Shown here one piece after another: positions 52,762 to 61,995 of a stretch of DNA of 64,000 nt. The position numbers and the translations under genes were made by a program. The notes under the pieces were generated by a model, which was given only the letters and a program-made list of their open reading frames with translations, was not told the DNA's origin and ran no database searches. The stretch covers positions 1 to 64,000 of the forward strand of contig CAJTOI010000004.1 in the NCBI GenBank assembly GCA_910577925.1, given 5' to 3'. Position 1 is the stretch's first letter. The number at the start of each line of letters is the position of its first letter. Source of the DNA: an uncultured Roseburia sp. GTDB taxonomy: Bacteria > Bacillota > Clostridia > Lachnospirales > Lachnospiraceae.

Positions 52762-54224
52762 CTCTCACCTCTCACTTTTTCCAACATCCCGCGCAACTTG
52801 CGCCACAGCTCCCCGGCGACCTCGTTTCCAAGCACGAGCAGTCCCCCGAAGTAGACAGCCGCCGCACCTGTGATAACCGCAAGCACCCAGTTTGGACTGT
52901 CGACGGGCAGCGCCCGCAGAAAAATCACCGCAAGCGCCATCAGTCCCAGTGCCGCCGCCGTCGTCGCCGCATAGTGCAGCCCCAGTTTCAGCCTATAGAA
53001 CTTCCCGGCATGCCACAGCAGAATCACGGTCACCGCCAGCTCCGAGAGCACCGACGCAATCGCGGCCCCGTCCTGGCGCAGTACGGGGATCAGCGCAAAG
53101 TTCGCGCACACATTGACCGCCGCGCCCGCGATCGTCGCCCGCAGTATCATCCGCTCAAGCCCGGCTGCCGTCAGAACGATATGCCCGAGGAAATAGGCCA
53201 GCGAAAAAATAAGAATTAAAATGCACAGCAGACGCAGCGTGGAAACCGCGGGAGAAAACTCCGCGCCGAAGAGGAGCGGCACCACGTCTTCCGCCGTCAG
53301 AAACAGCCCCAGGGTACAGGGCAGCGCAAGCAGCAGCAGAATCTTTGTCCCGCGGTTCAGCAGGTCATTCGCCGCCTCCTGGTCCTTCTGCTTATAGCAG
53401 AGGCTGATGCGAGGGTAAAAGACCGCCACCAGCGCAATGACCAGCGTATAGACCATGCGCACAACCTTTGCCGCATTCGAATAATAGCCCACCGGTACAT
53501 CTCCAAAATAATACTCAAGCATCACGGTGTCAAGCATCGTGTAGACTTCCGTCGCAATTGTGGACGCGAGAAGAATCAGTACCGGCCGCATATGTCTGCC
53601 CGGGTTAAGCCGCAGCCCGCCCGGTATGCGCAGCGAAATATAGTTTCTCAGATTCCACGCGTTCCACAGATTGTTCCCCGCCGTCGCAACGCATAAAATC
53701 AGCGCGTAAATGAGATAATCATCCTCGTCCCGCACAAAAAGCAGCATTGCCCCAAAGGACGCCACCTTGACGATAAAGCTGCGCACCGAAATATAGACGT
53801 ACTCCTCCATCCCCTGATAAAACCAGTCGATATTGAAAACGTTGAGTATCAGCATCAGCCCCATGACGTCAAGCAGCTGCCGCTTGTCCGCAAAATACGC
53901 AAACGTGTTCACAAACAGATAATAGGCCGCCGTGCACAGAACCGTCGCGGTAAAATTAATCGAAAACAGTTCCAGAAACGTCCTGCTGCGCTCTTCCTCT
54001 GACGCATTGTTCTGCGCGATGACCTTCACCCCGTAACTGGGCAGCCCGAGGCACGCCACCAGCACAAAATAGGCCGCAATCGTATTCGCGTAAGCGACCC
54101 GCCCCACTCCCGCCGGCAGAATCACATGCGAGATATAGGATGTGGTAATCAGCGGAAAAAGGGCCGTAAAGCCCTTGTACGCCATGTTGAATATGGAATT
54201 TGCCGCCAGCGATTTTTTAGCCAT
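52758..54224 (-). CDS. wzx: Oligosaccharide flippase (Wzx-like, MOP superfamily)
   Basis: A 488-residue protein with 12-14 helices. The N-terminal SLAANSIFNMAYKGFTALFPLITTSY is typical of Wzx; inner motifs such as WFYQGMEEYVYI and YFGDVPVGYYSNAAKVVRM fit the family. It moves undecaprenyl-linked repeat units to the outer face. It is the only flippase in the window and marks this GC-rich locus as Wzx-dependent, unlike the two ABC loci. It overlaps the GT upstream by 8 bases. Confidence 0.93.
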   Translation of the reverse strand: MAKKSLAANSIFNMAYKGFTALFPLITTSYISHVILPAGVGRVAYANTIAAYFVLVACLGLPSYGVKVIAQNNASEEERSRTFLELFSINFTATVLCTAAYYLFVNTFAYFADKRQLLDVMGLMLILNVFNIDWFYQGMEEYVYISVRSFIVKVASFGAMLLFVRDEDDYLIYALILCVATAGNNLWNAWNLRNYISLRIPGGLRLNPGRHMRPVLILLASTIATEVYTMLDTVMLEYYFGDVPVGYYSNAAKVVRMVYTLVIALVAVFYPRISLCYKQKDQEAANDLLNRGTKILLLLALPCTLGLFLTAEDVVPLLFGAEFSPAVSTLRLLCILILIFSLAYFLGHIVLTAAGLERMILRATIAGAAVNVCANFALIPVLRQDGAAIASVLSELAVTVILLWHAGKFYRLKLGLHYAATTAAALGLMALAVIFLRALPVDSPNWVLAVITGAAAVYFGGLLVLGNEVAGELWRKLRGMLEKVRGER

Positions 54225-55005
54225 TTTGATACCTGCCCATCCGAATCAGGATTTCTCGTTTCCAGTAAAAACAAGTGCGGTGAAACCAGTCCGTGCGGCT
54301 GCTGCCGCAGACCGTGCGCAGCCATGTGATTTTCCGCCCGGCGCCTCCCCGTCTTGCGTACCCTGCATACCGGCGTGCAAGCCGGTAAAACCCTCTGTTG
54401 TACGCATGGCCAATGGCGCCGCCGGAAAAATGGACCAGCGGAATATCGCACACATACACCCGGTTTCCCCGCATCCGCGTAAACAGACAGCGCTCCACCG
54501 CATACAGATGCCAGTCGTCGCAGAGCGCCTCGTCAAAGGGATGCGCCCGGAAAAATTCCGCATGGCCGCCGAAAAAACATTCGTCCACGGTCTCGCATTC
54601 CGCGGTCCCGGAGTAATCCCGCTCCCCCGCCTCGGCAAGCGCTTTTCCGTGCCGCACCTTTGACAGCACGCAGGTCTGCTCTCTGGCGCTCCCCGAACCA
54701 TCCCACACGGCCCCGGCCACGCCGAGAATATCCTCCGGCCCAAGCAGACCCAGATACGCCGCAAACCGCGCAAGCATATCGGGCTTGGGCAGCGCGATAT
54801 CCTGATGCGCGTAGATGACATATTCCGTCTCTATTTGTCCGGCCGCCGAATTGAGCGCCGCCGCGCAGGAGGAAAATTTCTGCCCGCGGTTGTCGATTCC
54901 GAGCAGCGTATATTCCGTATTCTGCCCCTTAAGGCTGTTTTCAAACGCCTGATACTGCGTCAGATCATTATAACAGCAGACGATTGTAACCCGTGGTTCC
55001 CCCAT
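54217..55005 (-). CDS. Glycosyltransferase, GT2-like (StrF-type)
   Basis: A 262-residue protein beginning VTIVCCYNDL and with YVIYAHQDIALP, where HQDI takes the place of the DxD motif. This pattern matches the StrF-like GT2 group (Glyco_tranf_2_5 type). ECETVDECFFGGHAEFF resembles the acceptor-side block, and HLYAVERCLF follows. It lies between a GT2 and the flippase with minimal gaps. Donor unknown. Confidence 0.75.
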   Translation of the reverse strand: MGEPRVTIVCCYNDLTQYQAFENSLKGQNTEYTLLGIDNRGQKFSSCAAALNSAAGQIETEYVIYAHQDIALPKPDMLARFAAYLGLLGPEDILGVAGAVWDGSGSAREQTCVLSKVRHGKALAEAGERDYSGTAECETVDECFFGGHAEFFRAHPFDEALCDDWHLYAVERCLFTRMRGNRVYVCDIPLVHFSGGAIGHAYNRGFYRLARRYAGYARRGGAGRKITWLRTVCGSSRTDWFHRTCFYWKREILIRMGRYQNG

Positions 55006-55006
55006 C

Positions 55007-55951
55007 TTACGCTTCCCCCATGTCCTTCATCAGCTTTAAAAACAGCCGGTACGACTTTGTGATATGAGAAAAATAAAAAATCTTTGCGTCGCAGAAATCC
55101 CGGTACAGCGTGTTCGTCGTCACCGCTTCTTTGTGCACGCACGTCACCCGCGGCGAGTAGAGCAGCGAAAGTCCCCTCTTTTCCGCCAGATAATAGAGGA
55201 TCTCCTCCTCCGCATAGAGGAAGGTCCCCTCCCAGAACCCGTCAAATTCCGCGAAAAAATCTTTCGAAAACACCAGACAGCAGCCGTGCAGCAGCACGCC
55301 CGCAAGTTCCTCTGCGATGCGCTCATCCGCCGCCACGGATTTCCCCCCGACCTCCCTTGTCGTAAGATTCTTACTGCCGTCGCGCACATCGGCGCCGTGC
55401 TCGTCGGTCGCGATTCCGTAATGTCCCGCCACCGCCCGCTTCAGGCGGAACAATTTAATCAGACGGAACATCGCGGCTTTCGCCCAGGAGACAAACACCT
55501 GCTTTCGCATATAGTTTAATGTGTATACGCGCTCACGCGCGACCGGATTTAAGTGCTGCGTGCGGCTTGCATCCACGATGTCGCCCCCCAGAACGGCATA
55601 GGGCGTCTCCCGGTAAATCTCCGCAAGCTTCTCGCAGTAATCTCTCTGCTCAAAGATAATATCGCTGTTTGCCGCCACAATGAAATCCGGCGCAAAATGC
55701 TCCCTGGCGTAGGCGATTCCGAGATTATTTCCCCTTGCGAACCCCAGATTCTTCTCCGATACGACAAGATGCGCCCGGGGCTCGTCCGCAAAGCGCGCGC
55801 GAAGCTCTCTGACACTCTCATTGCCGGAGCCGTTGTCGACGATCACCACCTGAAGATCCCCGTACGTCTGTGTCGTAAAGATCGATTCGGCGCAGGCCGC
55901 CGCCTCCCGCCAGGTTTTATAATTTAAGATCACAAAACTGATATTCCCCAT
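55007..55951 (-). CDS. Family 2 glycosyltransferase (rhamnosyltransferase-like)
   Basis: ATG 55951 with GAGGGACAG upstream gives 314 residues; a longer start at 56056 would run into the preceding gene. Motifs are SFVILNYKTW, VDNGSGNES, NLGFARGNNLGI and ANSDI (metal site). The later LHGCCLVFSKDFF and EEEILYYLAEKRG blocks fit the GT2 group containing rhamnosyltransferases and galactofuranosyltransferases. It is the first sugar gene downstream of the DUF262/AAA cassette. Confidence 0.85.
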   Translation of the reverse strand: MGNISFVILNYKTWREAAACAESIFTTQTYGDLQVVIVDNGSGNESVRELRARFADEPRAHLVVSEKNLGFARGNNLGIAYAREHFAPDFIVAANSDIIFEQRDYCEKLAEIYRETPYAVLGGDIVDASRTQHLNPVARERVYTLNYMRKQVFVSWAKAAMFRLIKLFRLKRAVAGHYGIATDEHGADVRDGSKNLTTREVGGKSVAADERIAEELAGVLLHGCCLVFSKDFFAEFDGFWEGTFLYAEEEILYYLAEKRGLSLLYSPRVTCVHKEAVTTNTLYRDFCDAKIFYFSHITKSYRLFLKLMKDMGEA

Positions 55952-55961
55952 TTTCTGTCCC

Positions 55962-56813
55962 TCAGCCGTTATCACTGATTTTATGGTCTCTCTCCATCCG
56001 CAGCGCATAAAAAACATCGCCCTCTCGATAGCCGAAGCATCGTTTGGGATTGCCACAGCGAAATTTATAGATTGTCATATCCGCATATTTTGTCCCGCGA
56101 AACCAGTTCTCTTTTTTGGAAGGCCGATATTCTTTGCAGTACAGCGCCGAATCCGCTTTTATCTCCCACCAGTCTGCATGTCCCGCAAAACGTTCAAAAT
56201 CCGCGATACATTCTTCTATCTCACTTCTCTCAAACGAATCAAACCCGTATGCGGCGTCAAACTCGTCAAAATTTAACCTTGTCCCACGGAAATGCTCCCG
56301 CAGATATGTATAGATATCGCAATACCCTCTTTGATACAACCGTTCCATGCGATAGGCCGGCGTCGAAATCGACGTCACACGGTATTCCCCCTCTTCATGC
56401 GCTACCGTAAATTCTCTGTCCTCATACGCCGAGCGCGGAAACGATAAAAGAAAGCCTGTCCTGGCCGCCGCTTCCGCAACAGAGCTTCCCGTTACATCCT
56501 CACCGTCCGCGCAATAACTGCCGCTCTGCCGGCTGTCCATATCCCAATACGGCGGTTCGTCTGATAAACGGCATAAAAGTCCCTTTATTTTCCGCGCTGC
56601 ATCGGAACGGTCCCCTCTGATCCGGAAAAAACACTCACGTTCCGTAACCCGGCTTTGGAACAAATCCGATTTTTTCAGCACTTCCCATGACGCATCCTCC
56701 ACAAAATACTGCACATTGGCAAGAAACGGCAAAATGCTGCGGTAAAACTCGTCCATAGATGTATACTGTCCGCAGAGGGATTTCTCATTTAAAATTATTT
56801 CATTCATAAACAT
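55962..56813 (-). CDS. Unknown protein, third gene of the DUF262/AAA cassette
   Basis: A 283-residue protein with no domain I can name. It has two recognisable blocks: PPYWDMDSRQ at ~85-95 and SVAEAAARTGFLLSFPRS at ~115-132, a pattern I associate with proteins encoded next to AAA ATPases in putative defence clusters. The C-terminal part is rich in aromatic and basic residues (FRCGNPKRCFGYREGD). It overlaps the ATPase gene by 14 bases, so the two are co-translated. An effector or nuclease role is possible but unproven. Confidence 0.6.
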   Translation of the reverse strand: MFMNEIILNEKSLCGQYTSMDEFYRSILPFLANVQYFVEDASWEVLKKSDLFQSRVTERECFFRIRGDRSDAARKIKGLLCRLSDEPPYWDMDSRQSGSYCADGEDVTGSSVAEAAARTGFLLSFPRSAYEDREFTVAHEEGEYRVTSISTPAYRMERLYQRGYCDIYTYLREHFRGTRLNFDEFDAAYGFDSFERSEIEECIADFERFAGHADWWEIKADSALYCKEYRPSKKENWFRGTKYADMTIYKFRCGNPKRCFGYREGDVFYALRMERDHKISDNG

Positions 56814-57876
56814 CCAAATCGAGCAGCTCGTCTAAATCATCATCAAACTGATCAAACAGACCTTTTTGCTGATTTTTAATTTTCCCCTCCTCTGTAATCC
56901 GGATTCTCACCGCATCGGAACATTCCTGTTCGTTTTTTACGATAAAGTAAACCGCCACGTCTGTGGTCTGCAATTTCCCTTTATGAATCAGTTTCCGCAC
57001 CCCGTTAAAGATATGGTCACTGTGTGTCTCCACAAAGATCTGCAGGCCCCGGACCGCAAGAAATGCAAAAAATTCCAGCAGCTTTGACTGCGCCGCAGGG
57101 TGAAGGTGAATCTCGGGATTCTCCACAATAAAGATACTGCCCTTCTTACACGACAACGCAGAGACAATCAGATTCGCCACATAACTCACACCCGTCCCGA
57201 TGTGATACGGGCGAAGCTGCCTGCTGCTCTTTGCGGTCTCATAGAGCACCCGGACATAATTGGTACTCTCGATACTTTCCGCGGATACCCGATATCCCAT
57301 AATGTACTCCAGCCAGTAATCGACCTGATTTCCCAGATTAACGCCAACCTTCATCGGCTCCGCGGCAAAATCCGGCTCTGCAAGCGGCTCCAGCTTTCTG
57401 CGGCTCAGATAATCAAACGCATATTCCCCGGCGGTTCCGATCCGGCTCACATTCTCAAGATTTTTGTCATAGATATCCTTTACGCCAACCCGGTCATGAT
57501 TCAGATATACAATATCCGGAAGCGTAAATCCTTTCTCACCTATAATCGTCGCCGTGTTGTTTTCCCCCATCTCGGCAAAATTCAGTTCACAGCTGCACAC
57601 ACTTTCTCCCTGCGCTTCCCAGCTGATTTTCATCTGTTTTCCGTTGGTATTGATATTTCGGATATCCGGTAGCATACCCAACTTTACAAACTCGCCGTTT
57701 ATCAGGTTCGTTCCAACCAGTCCTTTATTTTTGACACATTGCGCCAACAGCAGCAACGCCTGTATCAGCGTCGATTTCCCGGTAGAGTTCGGGCCTGTCA
57801 ACAGATTCAATCCCGAAAACTCCGTCTCCACGGAATCGATGCATTTAAAATTCTGAACCGCCAATTTCTCAATCAT
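56800..57876 (-). CDS. AAA family ATPase (DUF3696-type, SMC/RecF-like)
   Basis: A 358-residue ATPase. VQNFKCIDSVETEFSGLNLL leads to Walker A GPNSTGKST; the Walker B region is IFIVENPEIHLHP and the late ETHSDHIFNGVRK matches the switch of OLD/RecF-like ATPases. The end GLFDQFDDDLDELL is the DUF3696 signature. No TOPRIM domain follows, so it is not an OLD nuclease by itself. It overlaps the DUF262 gene by 8 bases. It would act as the sensor or regulator of the cassette. Confidence 0.82.
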   Translation of the reverse strand: MIEKLAVQNFKCIDSVETEFSGLNLLTGPNSTGKSTLIQALLLLAQCVKNKGLVGTNLINGEFVKLGMLPDIRNINTNGKQMKISWEAQGESVCSCELNFAEMGENNTATIIGEKGFTLPDIVYLNHDRVGVKDIYDKNLENVSRIGTAGEYAFDYLSRRKLEPLAEPDFAAEPMKVGVNLGNQVDYWLEYIMGYRVSAESIESTNYVRVLYETAKSSRQLRPYHIGTGVSYVANLIVSALSCKKGSIFIVENPEIHLHPAAQSKLLEFFAFLAVRGLQIFVETHSDHIFNGVRKLIHKGKLQTTDVAVYFIVKNEQECSDAVRIRITEEGKIKNQQKGLFDQFDDDLDELLDLDVYE

Positions 57877-59029
57877 AAAATTTCTCCTGATACTTTTCCA
57901 TCACCTTTTGAAATCGGATATCCACATGATTTTTACTGTCCACGGAAAACTGCAGGCTGTCTAAAAAATCTTTATCCAGAAGTAATTCGTCTACCGCGTC
58001 TGTCAGCCGGCTGCGCACTTTTGCATCGTCCACGGTTTCAAACTCCTGAAACAGATAATACAGTGCCTCAAACAGCGTCATACTGATCGGTCTGCGCCGT
58101 TCATAGGGCGCCGGAATACGAAATGCATTCTCCCCAAGAACCCGGTAAATATGCCGCATCGTACGCTCAAATTCCGCTTTCAGCTCCTCGAGTTTTCCCG
58201 CCGGCAGATGGTTTAAAAATTCCATTCCGCGCCCCAGAAAATCCTCGATATCACTGCGGTACTCCACTACCTTTCCCTCTGTATCCGTAAGCGCATGCTT
58301 CTGATACAGGTTAAAACAGATCGCGCGAAGAATAATATAGCGGTCTTTCATATGTTTCGGCGAAATAGAGTTCCCGGTCGCCGCCAGAAACGCCTCTCCC
58401 TCCGCAAGCTCCTTGAGAAGCTGCGTGGACTGCCCCTGATACAGCGCATTTCGCATTTCCTGCTTATTCAGCGGCGTACCGCCGCGGTTTACCCGGTCAA
58501 AAATATCAAACCGCACCTTATCCGGCGTCGGATATTTGATTACCTGCACCACAAGCTGGAAATCCTCAATACTTGTCGCATATTTGGAAAAGCGCTTCTC
58601 CTCCTCCAATTCCCGGAACCCGTATCCGTTGATCTCCTTTAAAATCCGAAGCCCGCTTAATTTGAATTCATTGTTCAAAAATCTCACAAACGTGGTAAGC
58701 CGCTGTCTCCCGTCCACGACCACCAGATTTCCCTCCTGACTTTCCGCCAGATAGATTAGCGGCAGCGGGATTCCTATGATTACGGACTCTATCAATTCGG
58801 ACATCTGCCTGCCGTTCCAAACAAAGTGCCGCTGAAACGAAGGGTCCATGCAAATTTTTCCTCTGTCATATTTGCGTTTCATTTCATAAACGGAATACTG
58901 GTCTTTATCAATTTTAATCTTCAAATCCGGATAATCTAATCCTTCCTCTGCGGATTCATCCTTTACTTCTATGGTATTGTAATCCTCCAGATTTGTTTCC
59001 TCCGGTTCCGAAAGCAATCGCTTCCCCAT
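57869..59029 (-). CDS. DUF262 (ParB/Srx-like, GmrSD-type) protein
   Basis: A 386-residue protein. Its DUF262 domain (~50-260) has IPLPLIYLAESQEGNLVVVDG and the family motif VVDGRQRLTTFVRF, which forms the nucleotide/ParB-like active site, and QRHFVWNGRQMSELIESV upstream. DUF262 is the N-terminal half of the type IV enzyme GmrSD; here the HNH-bearing DUF1524 domain is absent. It is the first gene of the three-gene cassette, with a good site GGGGTGAGG before the ATG. It may be a DNA-targeting NTPase/nuclease. Confidence 0.85.
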   Translation of the reverse strand: MGKRLLSEPEETNLEDYNTIEVKDESAEEGLDYPDLKIKIDKDQYSVYEMKRKYDRGKICMDPSFQRHFVWNGRQMSELIESVIIGIPLPLIYLAESQEGNLVVVDGRQRLTTFVRFLNNEFKLSGLRILKEINGYGFRELEEEKRFSKYATSIEDFQLVVQVIKYPTPDKVRFDIFDRVNRGGTPLNKQEMRNALYQGQSTQLLKELAEGEAFLAATGNSISPKHMKDRYIILRAICFNLYQKHALTDTEGKVVEYRSDIEDFLGRGMEFLNHLPAGKLEELKAEFERTMRHIYRVLGENAFRIPAPYERRRPISMTLFEALYYLFQEFETVDDAKVRSRLTDAVDELLLDKDFLDSLQFSVDSKNHVDIRFQKVMEKYQEKFYD

Positions 59030-59074
59030 ATCCTCACCCCTTTCTTCCGCAATCTGTTCTTCCGGATCTGGCTC

Positions 59075-59908
59075 CTACGCCCCAGAATATCTGGTCTTTG
59101 TCCCCAGGATAATCCGGACATAGGGCGTAATCGAGCGCACGATCGCCGTTCCCAGCCCGAAATTCTTGTGCAGGAAATGAAACCAGTCGCGAAACGGCAG
59201 CCCTTTCCTGCTCTCCTTAAGGCGAATGCGCTCCAGTCTGGGCAGCGATTCGTCCTGCCAGGTTTTCTGCAGGGTGTTGTCGTTGCACTCGCCCACATAC
59301 TTCGGATAGATACGGATCGCGTACCCGAGCCTGGCAATCTGCAGGCCGTAGTCGAAATCCCCGATGCTGTGCTGATAATACGGGTCGATTCCGACCTGCA
59401 GGAAAATATCCCGCGGTATCACCGCACAGTTTGCATTGAACGTGTCGCAGTTTACGTCCGGCGCATCCGGCCCGAGCTTTTTGTACTTGATCCCCTTCGT
59501 GTACTTGATGCCGCCGTAGCTTAATTCTCCCCGTTCGCCGCAGATCGCGCCGACCGTCACCGCATCCGGCGCAAGCGCCCCCGCCATCTCGTCAAAGATG
59601 CCCGGGAAAAACTTTGTGTCGTCGTTCATCAGCATATAATAGTCGTAATCCCGGTGATGCTTTTTGACGTGCTCGATGGCCTTGTGCATGCCGCCGTTCC
59701 AGAAATTGCTGCCGTCCCCCTCGATCAGGTCGATCCGACAGGCGCCCGCATCCCGCAGCTCCTTTAGCATTTCCCTCGTGCCGTCGGAACTGTTGTCGTC
59801 CAAAATCACATAGTCGAACGCGACGGCTTCGTTTGCCGCCAGCGTCTCCATGCCGCGCCTCGTGAGCTCTTTTCGGTTAAAACAGGTAAAAATCGCTAAT
59901 ATCCTCAT
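59075..59908 (-). CDS. Family 2 glycosyltransferase
   Basis: A 277-residue GT-A enzyme: ILAIFTCFNRKELTRRGM, LDDNSSDGT, EGDGSNFWNGGMHKA and MLMNDDT (metal site). NANCAVIPRDIFLQVG and HSIGDFDYGLQIARLG mark the acceptor half. This pattern is common in rhamnosyl- and galactofuranosyltransferases. It abuts the next GT upstream and is separated from the DUF262 gene by 45 bases. Confidence 0.88.
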   Translation of the reverse strand: MRILAIFTCFNRKELTRRGMETLAANEAVAFDYVILDDNSSDGTREMLKELRDAGACRIDLIEGDGSNFWNGGMHKAIEHVKKHHRDYDYYMLMNDDTKFFPGIFDEMAGALAPDAVTVGAICGERGELSYGGIKYTKGIKYKKLGPDAPDVNCDTFNANCAVIPRDIFLQVGIDPYYQHSIGDFDYGLQIARLGYAIRIYPKYVGECNDNTLQKTWQDESLPRLERIRLKESRKGLPFRDWFHFLHKNFGLGTAIVRSITPYVRIILGTKTRYSGA

Positions 59909-60877
59909 CTACTTTTCTCCAATATAATTTCTGCGGAACACGATATGGTAAACATGCTTTAACAAATTCGGCTCCGACTCCCGCAGCAATGCCCGCTTCA
60001 TCAGCCGGTGAACCTCGGGCAGTTCCTCGATTTTTGTCGGGAATTCCGTAATCGGACGGTCCGTCGCAAGGCGGTGGTCAAACGCCGGCTCGTTCGACTT
60101 GCCGCAGTGGACGCCGCTGCCGTCCCATCCTTCATTGTTTACCAGCGATTTCGTCGGCGAGAGGATCAGCGCATTTTTCCGGAAATTTGTCCAGTACCAG
60201 CGGATTGCCCAGGAGTTCGTCTTCTCATCCGTCTGCTGCATCTTTAAAATCTTATAAAAGTTGTAGGTGTTGTCATAGTTAAAGCGCCTGCGCAGCGCGG
60301 CATCCGAAACGAGTCTTGTCCAGTCCTCACACGCCGCGTCAAAGCAGCTCCAGCGGTCCGCCCAGGTCGCCCACGACCAGCTCGTGCCCGTCAGCGTATT
60401 GAAATACGATTCAAACGGTAGTTTTATCCCGTCGCCGAAATGGGAGAAACCGGTGATTCCGGTGACGCGCGGTTCGCTCTCATAGCGCGCAAGCCCGTCA
60501 TTCATAAACCGGAGAAAATAGCGGTTTGTCACAAGATCATCCTCAAGAACGATAACCGTTCCGTAACGGTTTACAATCTCGGTGACCCCTTCGATGATAT
60601 TTTTCGCCAGACCGTAATTGACATCTCTGGCCCGAAGCTCCACGTTTGCAAAGCCCGTGACCGTCTGCGCGTAATCCCTTATCTCCTGCACCTTTCCCCG
60701 GTCCGCTTCCTTTTTTGCCGCGTCCGAATAGATGTACAGGTCAGTCTCCGCAGCCAGCTCATTTGCGGCCAGCGCCTCGATGGTCCGTCTCGTGTGCTCC
60801 GGCCTGTTGTAGGTAAACAGGATGACCGGCGCCGTCCTCCTCGTATCGCTCATACTCTGCCTCATTTCCGTTCTCAT
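59909..60877 (-). CDS. Glycosyltransferase, GNT-I/GT2-like
   Basis: A 322-residue GT-A enzyme with ILFTYNRPEHTRRTIEAL, YIYSDAAK, VNYGLAKNIIEGV and VLEDDLV (the acidic metal motif as EDD, as in GNT-I-like enzymes). GTSWSWATWADRW is a typical block of this group in capsule loci. It starts at ATG 60877 in an ATGA overlap with the preceding gene. Sugar specificity unknown. Confidence 0.82.
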   Translation of the reverse strand: MRTEMRQSMSDTRRTAPVILFTYNRPEHTRRTIEALAANELAAETDLYIYSDAAKKEADRGKVQEIRDYAQTVTGFANVELRARDVNYGLAKNIIEGVTEIVNRYGTVIVLEDDLVTNRYFLRFMNDGLARYESEPRVTGITGFSHFGDGIKLPFESYFNTLTGTSWSWATWADRWSCFDAACEDWTRLVSDAALRRRFNYDNTYNFYKILKMQQTDEKTNSWAIRWYWTNFRKNALILSPTKSLVNNEGWDGSGVHCGKSNEPAFDHRLATDRPITEFPTKIEELPEVHRLMKRALLRESEPNLLKHVYHIVFRRNYIGEK

Positions 60878-61995
60878 TCTGTTACAATCGCATCCAACGC
60901 CCGCTTTAAATAGTACCCTTCCCGCAGCCGCGGCGCCACCTTGCGCGCAGCCATAAGAAGTTCCTCATAATCCGCCTCCGCAATCGCCCCGGACAGCTCA
61001 CCGAGCCGTTCGATTAATATTCCGCAGTGATGGTCCCTGACAAAATGCGCCATCCCGGCATGGCTCCACACAATGACGGGAATTCCGGCCGCCAGATAGA
61101 GCGCGCATTTGTGCGAATTGTTGTAGCGGAGATACTCTCCGAGTCCGCCCTCGATTTCGTCGCAGCCCGTCCCGTCCCAGACCAGGCCGAAATCTGCGGT
61201 ACAGACCGCAAGCGGGACCTCCTCCGAGGACAGCAGACCGTGGTATTCGCAGGCCTCAGGCAGCATTTTTTGCCGCTCCTCGTCGAGCCTTCCCCACAGG
61301 TCGAACCGAACCCCGGCGGGAACTTCCATCGCCGCAAGAAATTCGGATTTGTTCAGATTTCCCGCAAACGCAATATGAAATGTCCCGCCAGCTTCGCCGC
61401 CTTCCGCTTTGCCGCAGACACCGCCGCTCCCTGCTCCCGTCCCGCGGCCGCCGACCTGCCTGCCTGTTTGACTTCTCTGTTCGATCTGCGCCGCCTGCGC
61501 GCCGCTCATCCGGTAATCCCAGACGCCCACCGCCACCATATGACTGCGGCAGCCTGCCGCGCGCAGCATCTCCTCGGAACCGGCGTTCGGCGCCAGGACA
61601 TGCTCCGCCGCATTGAGATCCGAAAGCTCCGCCTGCTCCTCCCTGCTCAAAGCTTCGCCTGCCCGATAGCCGTACCGGAACGCATTTAAGTCGTTGATAA
61701 AGCATATCATCTGAAAGCCTTTGACCCGCTTAACCCATTCAAGCAGGCGGATTTTGATGCGGCTCTCGGGAATGGAATAAAACACGTAATCCCTCTTTCC
61801 GGCGCAAAACAGCAGGAAAAAGAGCAGGTACGGCAGATCCAGCGCCTTTAAGAACTTTTTGCTGCTCTTTGGCATACTCCATATGACGTTCGCTCCCCGG
61901 TCCCGAAGCACGGAAAATACGTCCTGCATCGCCTTGCCCGCCGCGTCGAAGGTCTCCTCGCGCCTCTGATTTAACACATAGATTCTTCCGTTCAT
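60874..61995 (-). CDS. Gtf3/galactofuranosyltransferase-like glycosyltransferase with Gly-rich insertion
   Basis: ATG 61995 overlaps the SDR stop as ATGA and gives 373 residues. The N-terminal lobe has YVFYSIPESRIKIR and FQMICFINDLNAFRYG; the C-terminal lobe has IAFAGNLNKSEFL, GLVWDGTGCDEIEGGLGEYLRYNNSHKC split over donor loops, and AAGIPVIVW. This pattern fits the Gtf3 / beta-1,6-galactofuranosyltransferase group of GT-B enzymes. A Gly, Gln and Arg-rich insertion of ~40 residues lies between the two lobes (encoded by 61384-61506). Confidence 0.75.
   Translation of the reverse strand: MNGRIYVLNQRREETFDAAGKAMQDVFSVLRDRGANVIWSMPKSSKKFLKALDLPYLLFFLLFCAGKRDYVFYSIPESRIKIRLLEWVKRVKGFQMICFINDLNAFRYGYRAGEALSREEQAELSDLNAAEHVLAPNAGSEEMLRAAGCRSHMVAVGVWDYRMSGAQAAQIEQRSQTGRQVGGRGTGAGSGGVCGKAEGGEAGGTFHIAFAGNLNKSEFLAAMEVPAGVRFDLWGRLDEERQKMLPEACEYHGLLSSEEVPLAVCTADFGLVWDGTGCDEIEGGLGEYLRYNNSHKCALYLAAGIPVIVWSHAGMAHFVRDHHCGILIERLGELSGAIAEADYEELLMAARKVAPRLREGYYLKRALDAIVTE

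Noticed and set aside
56800..57876. OLD-family nuclease (Gabija-like GajA)
   Set aside because: The ATPase motifs fit, but the protein ends soon after the DUF3696-like tail and has no TOPRIM domain.
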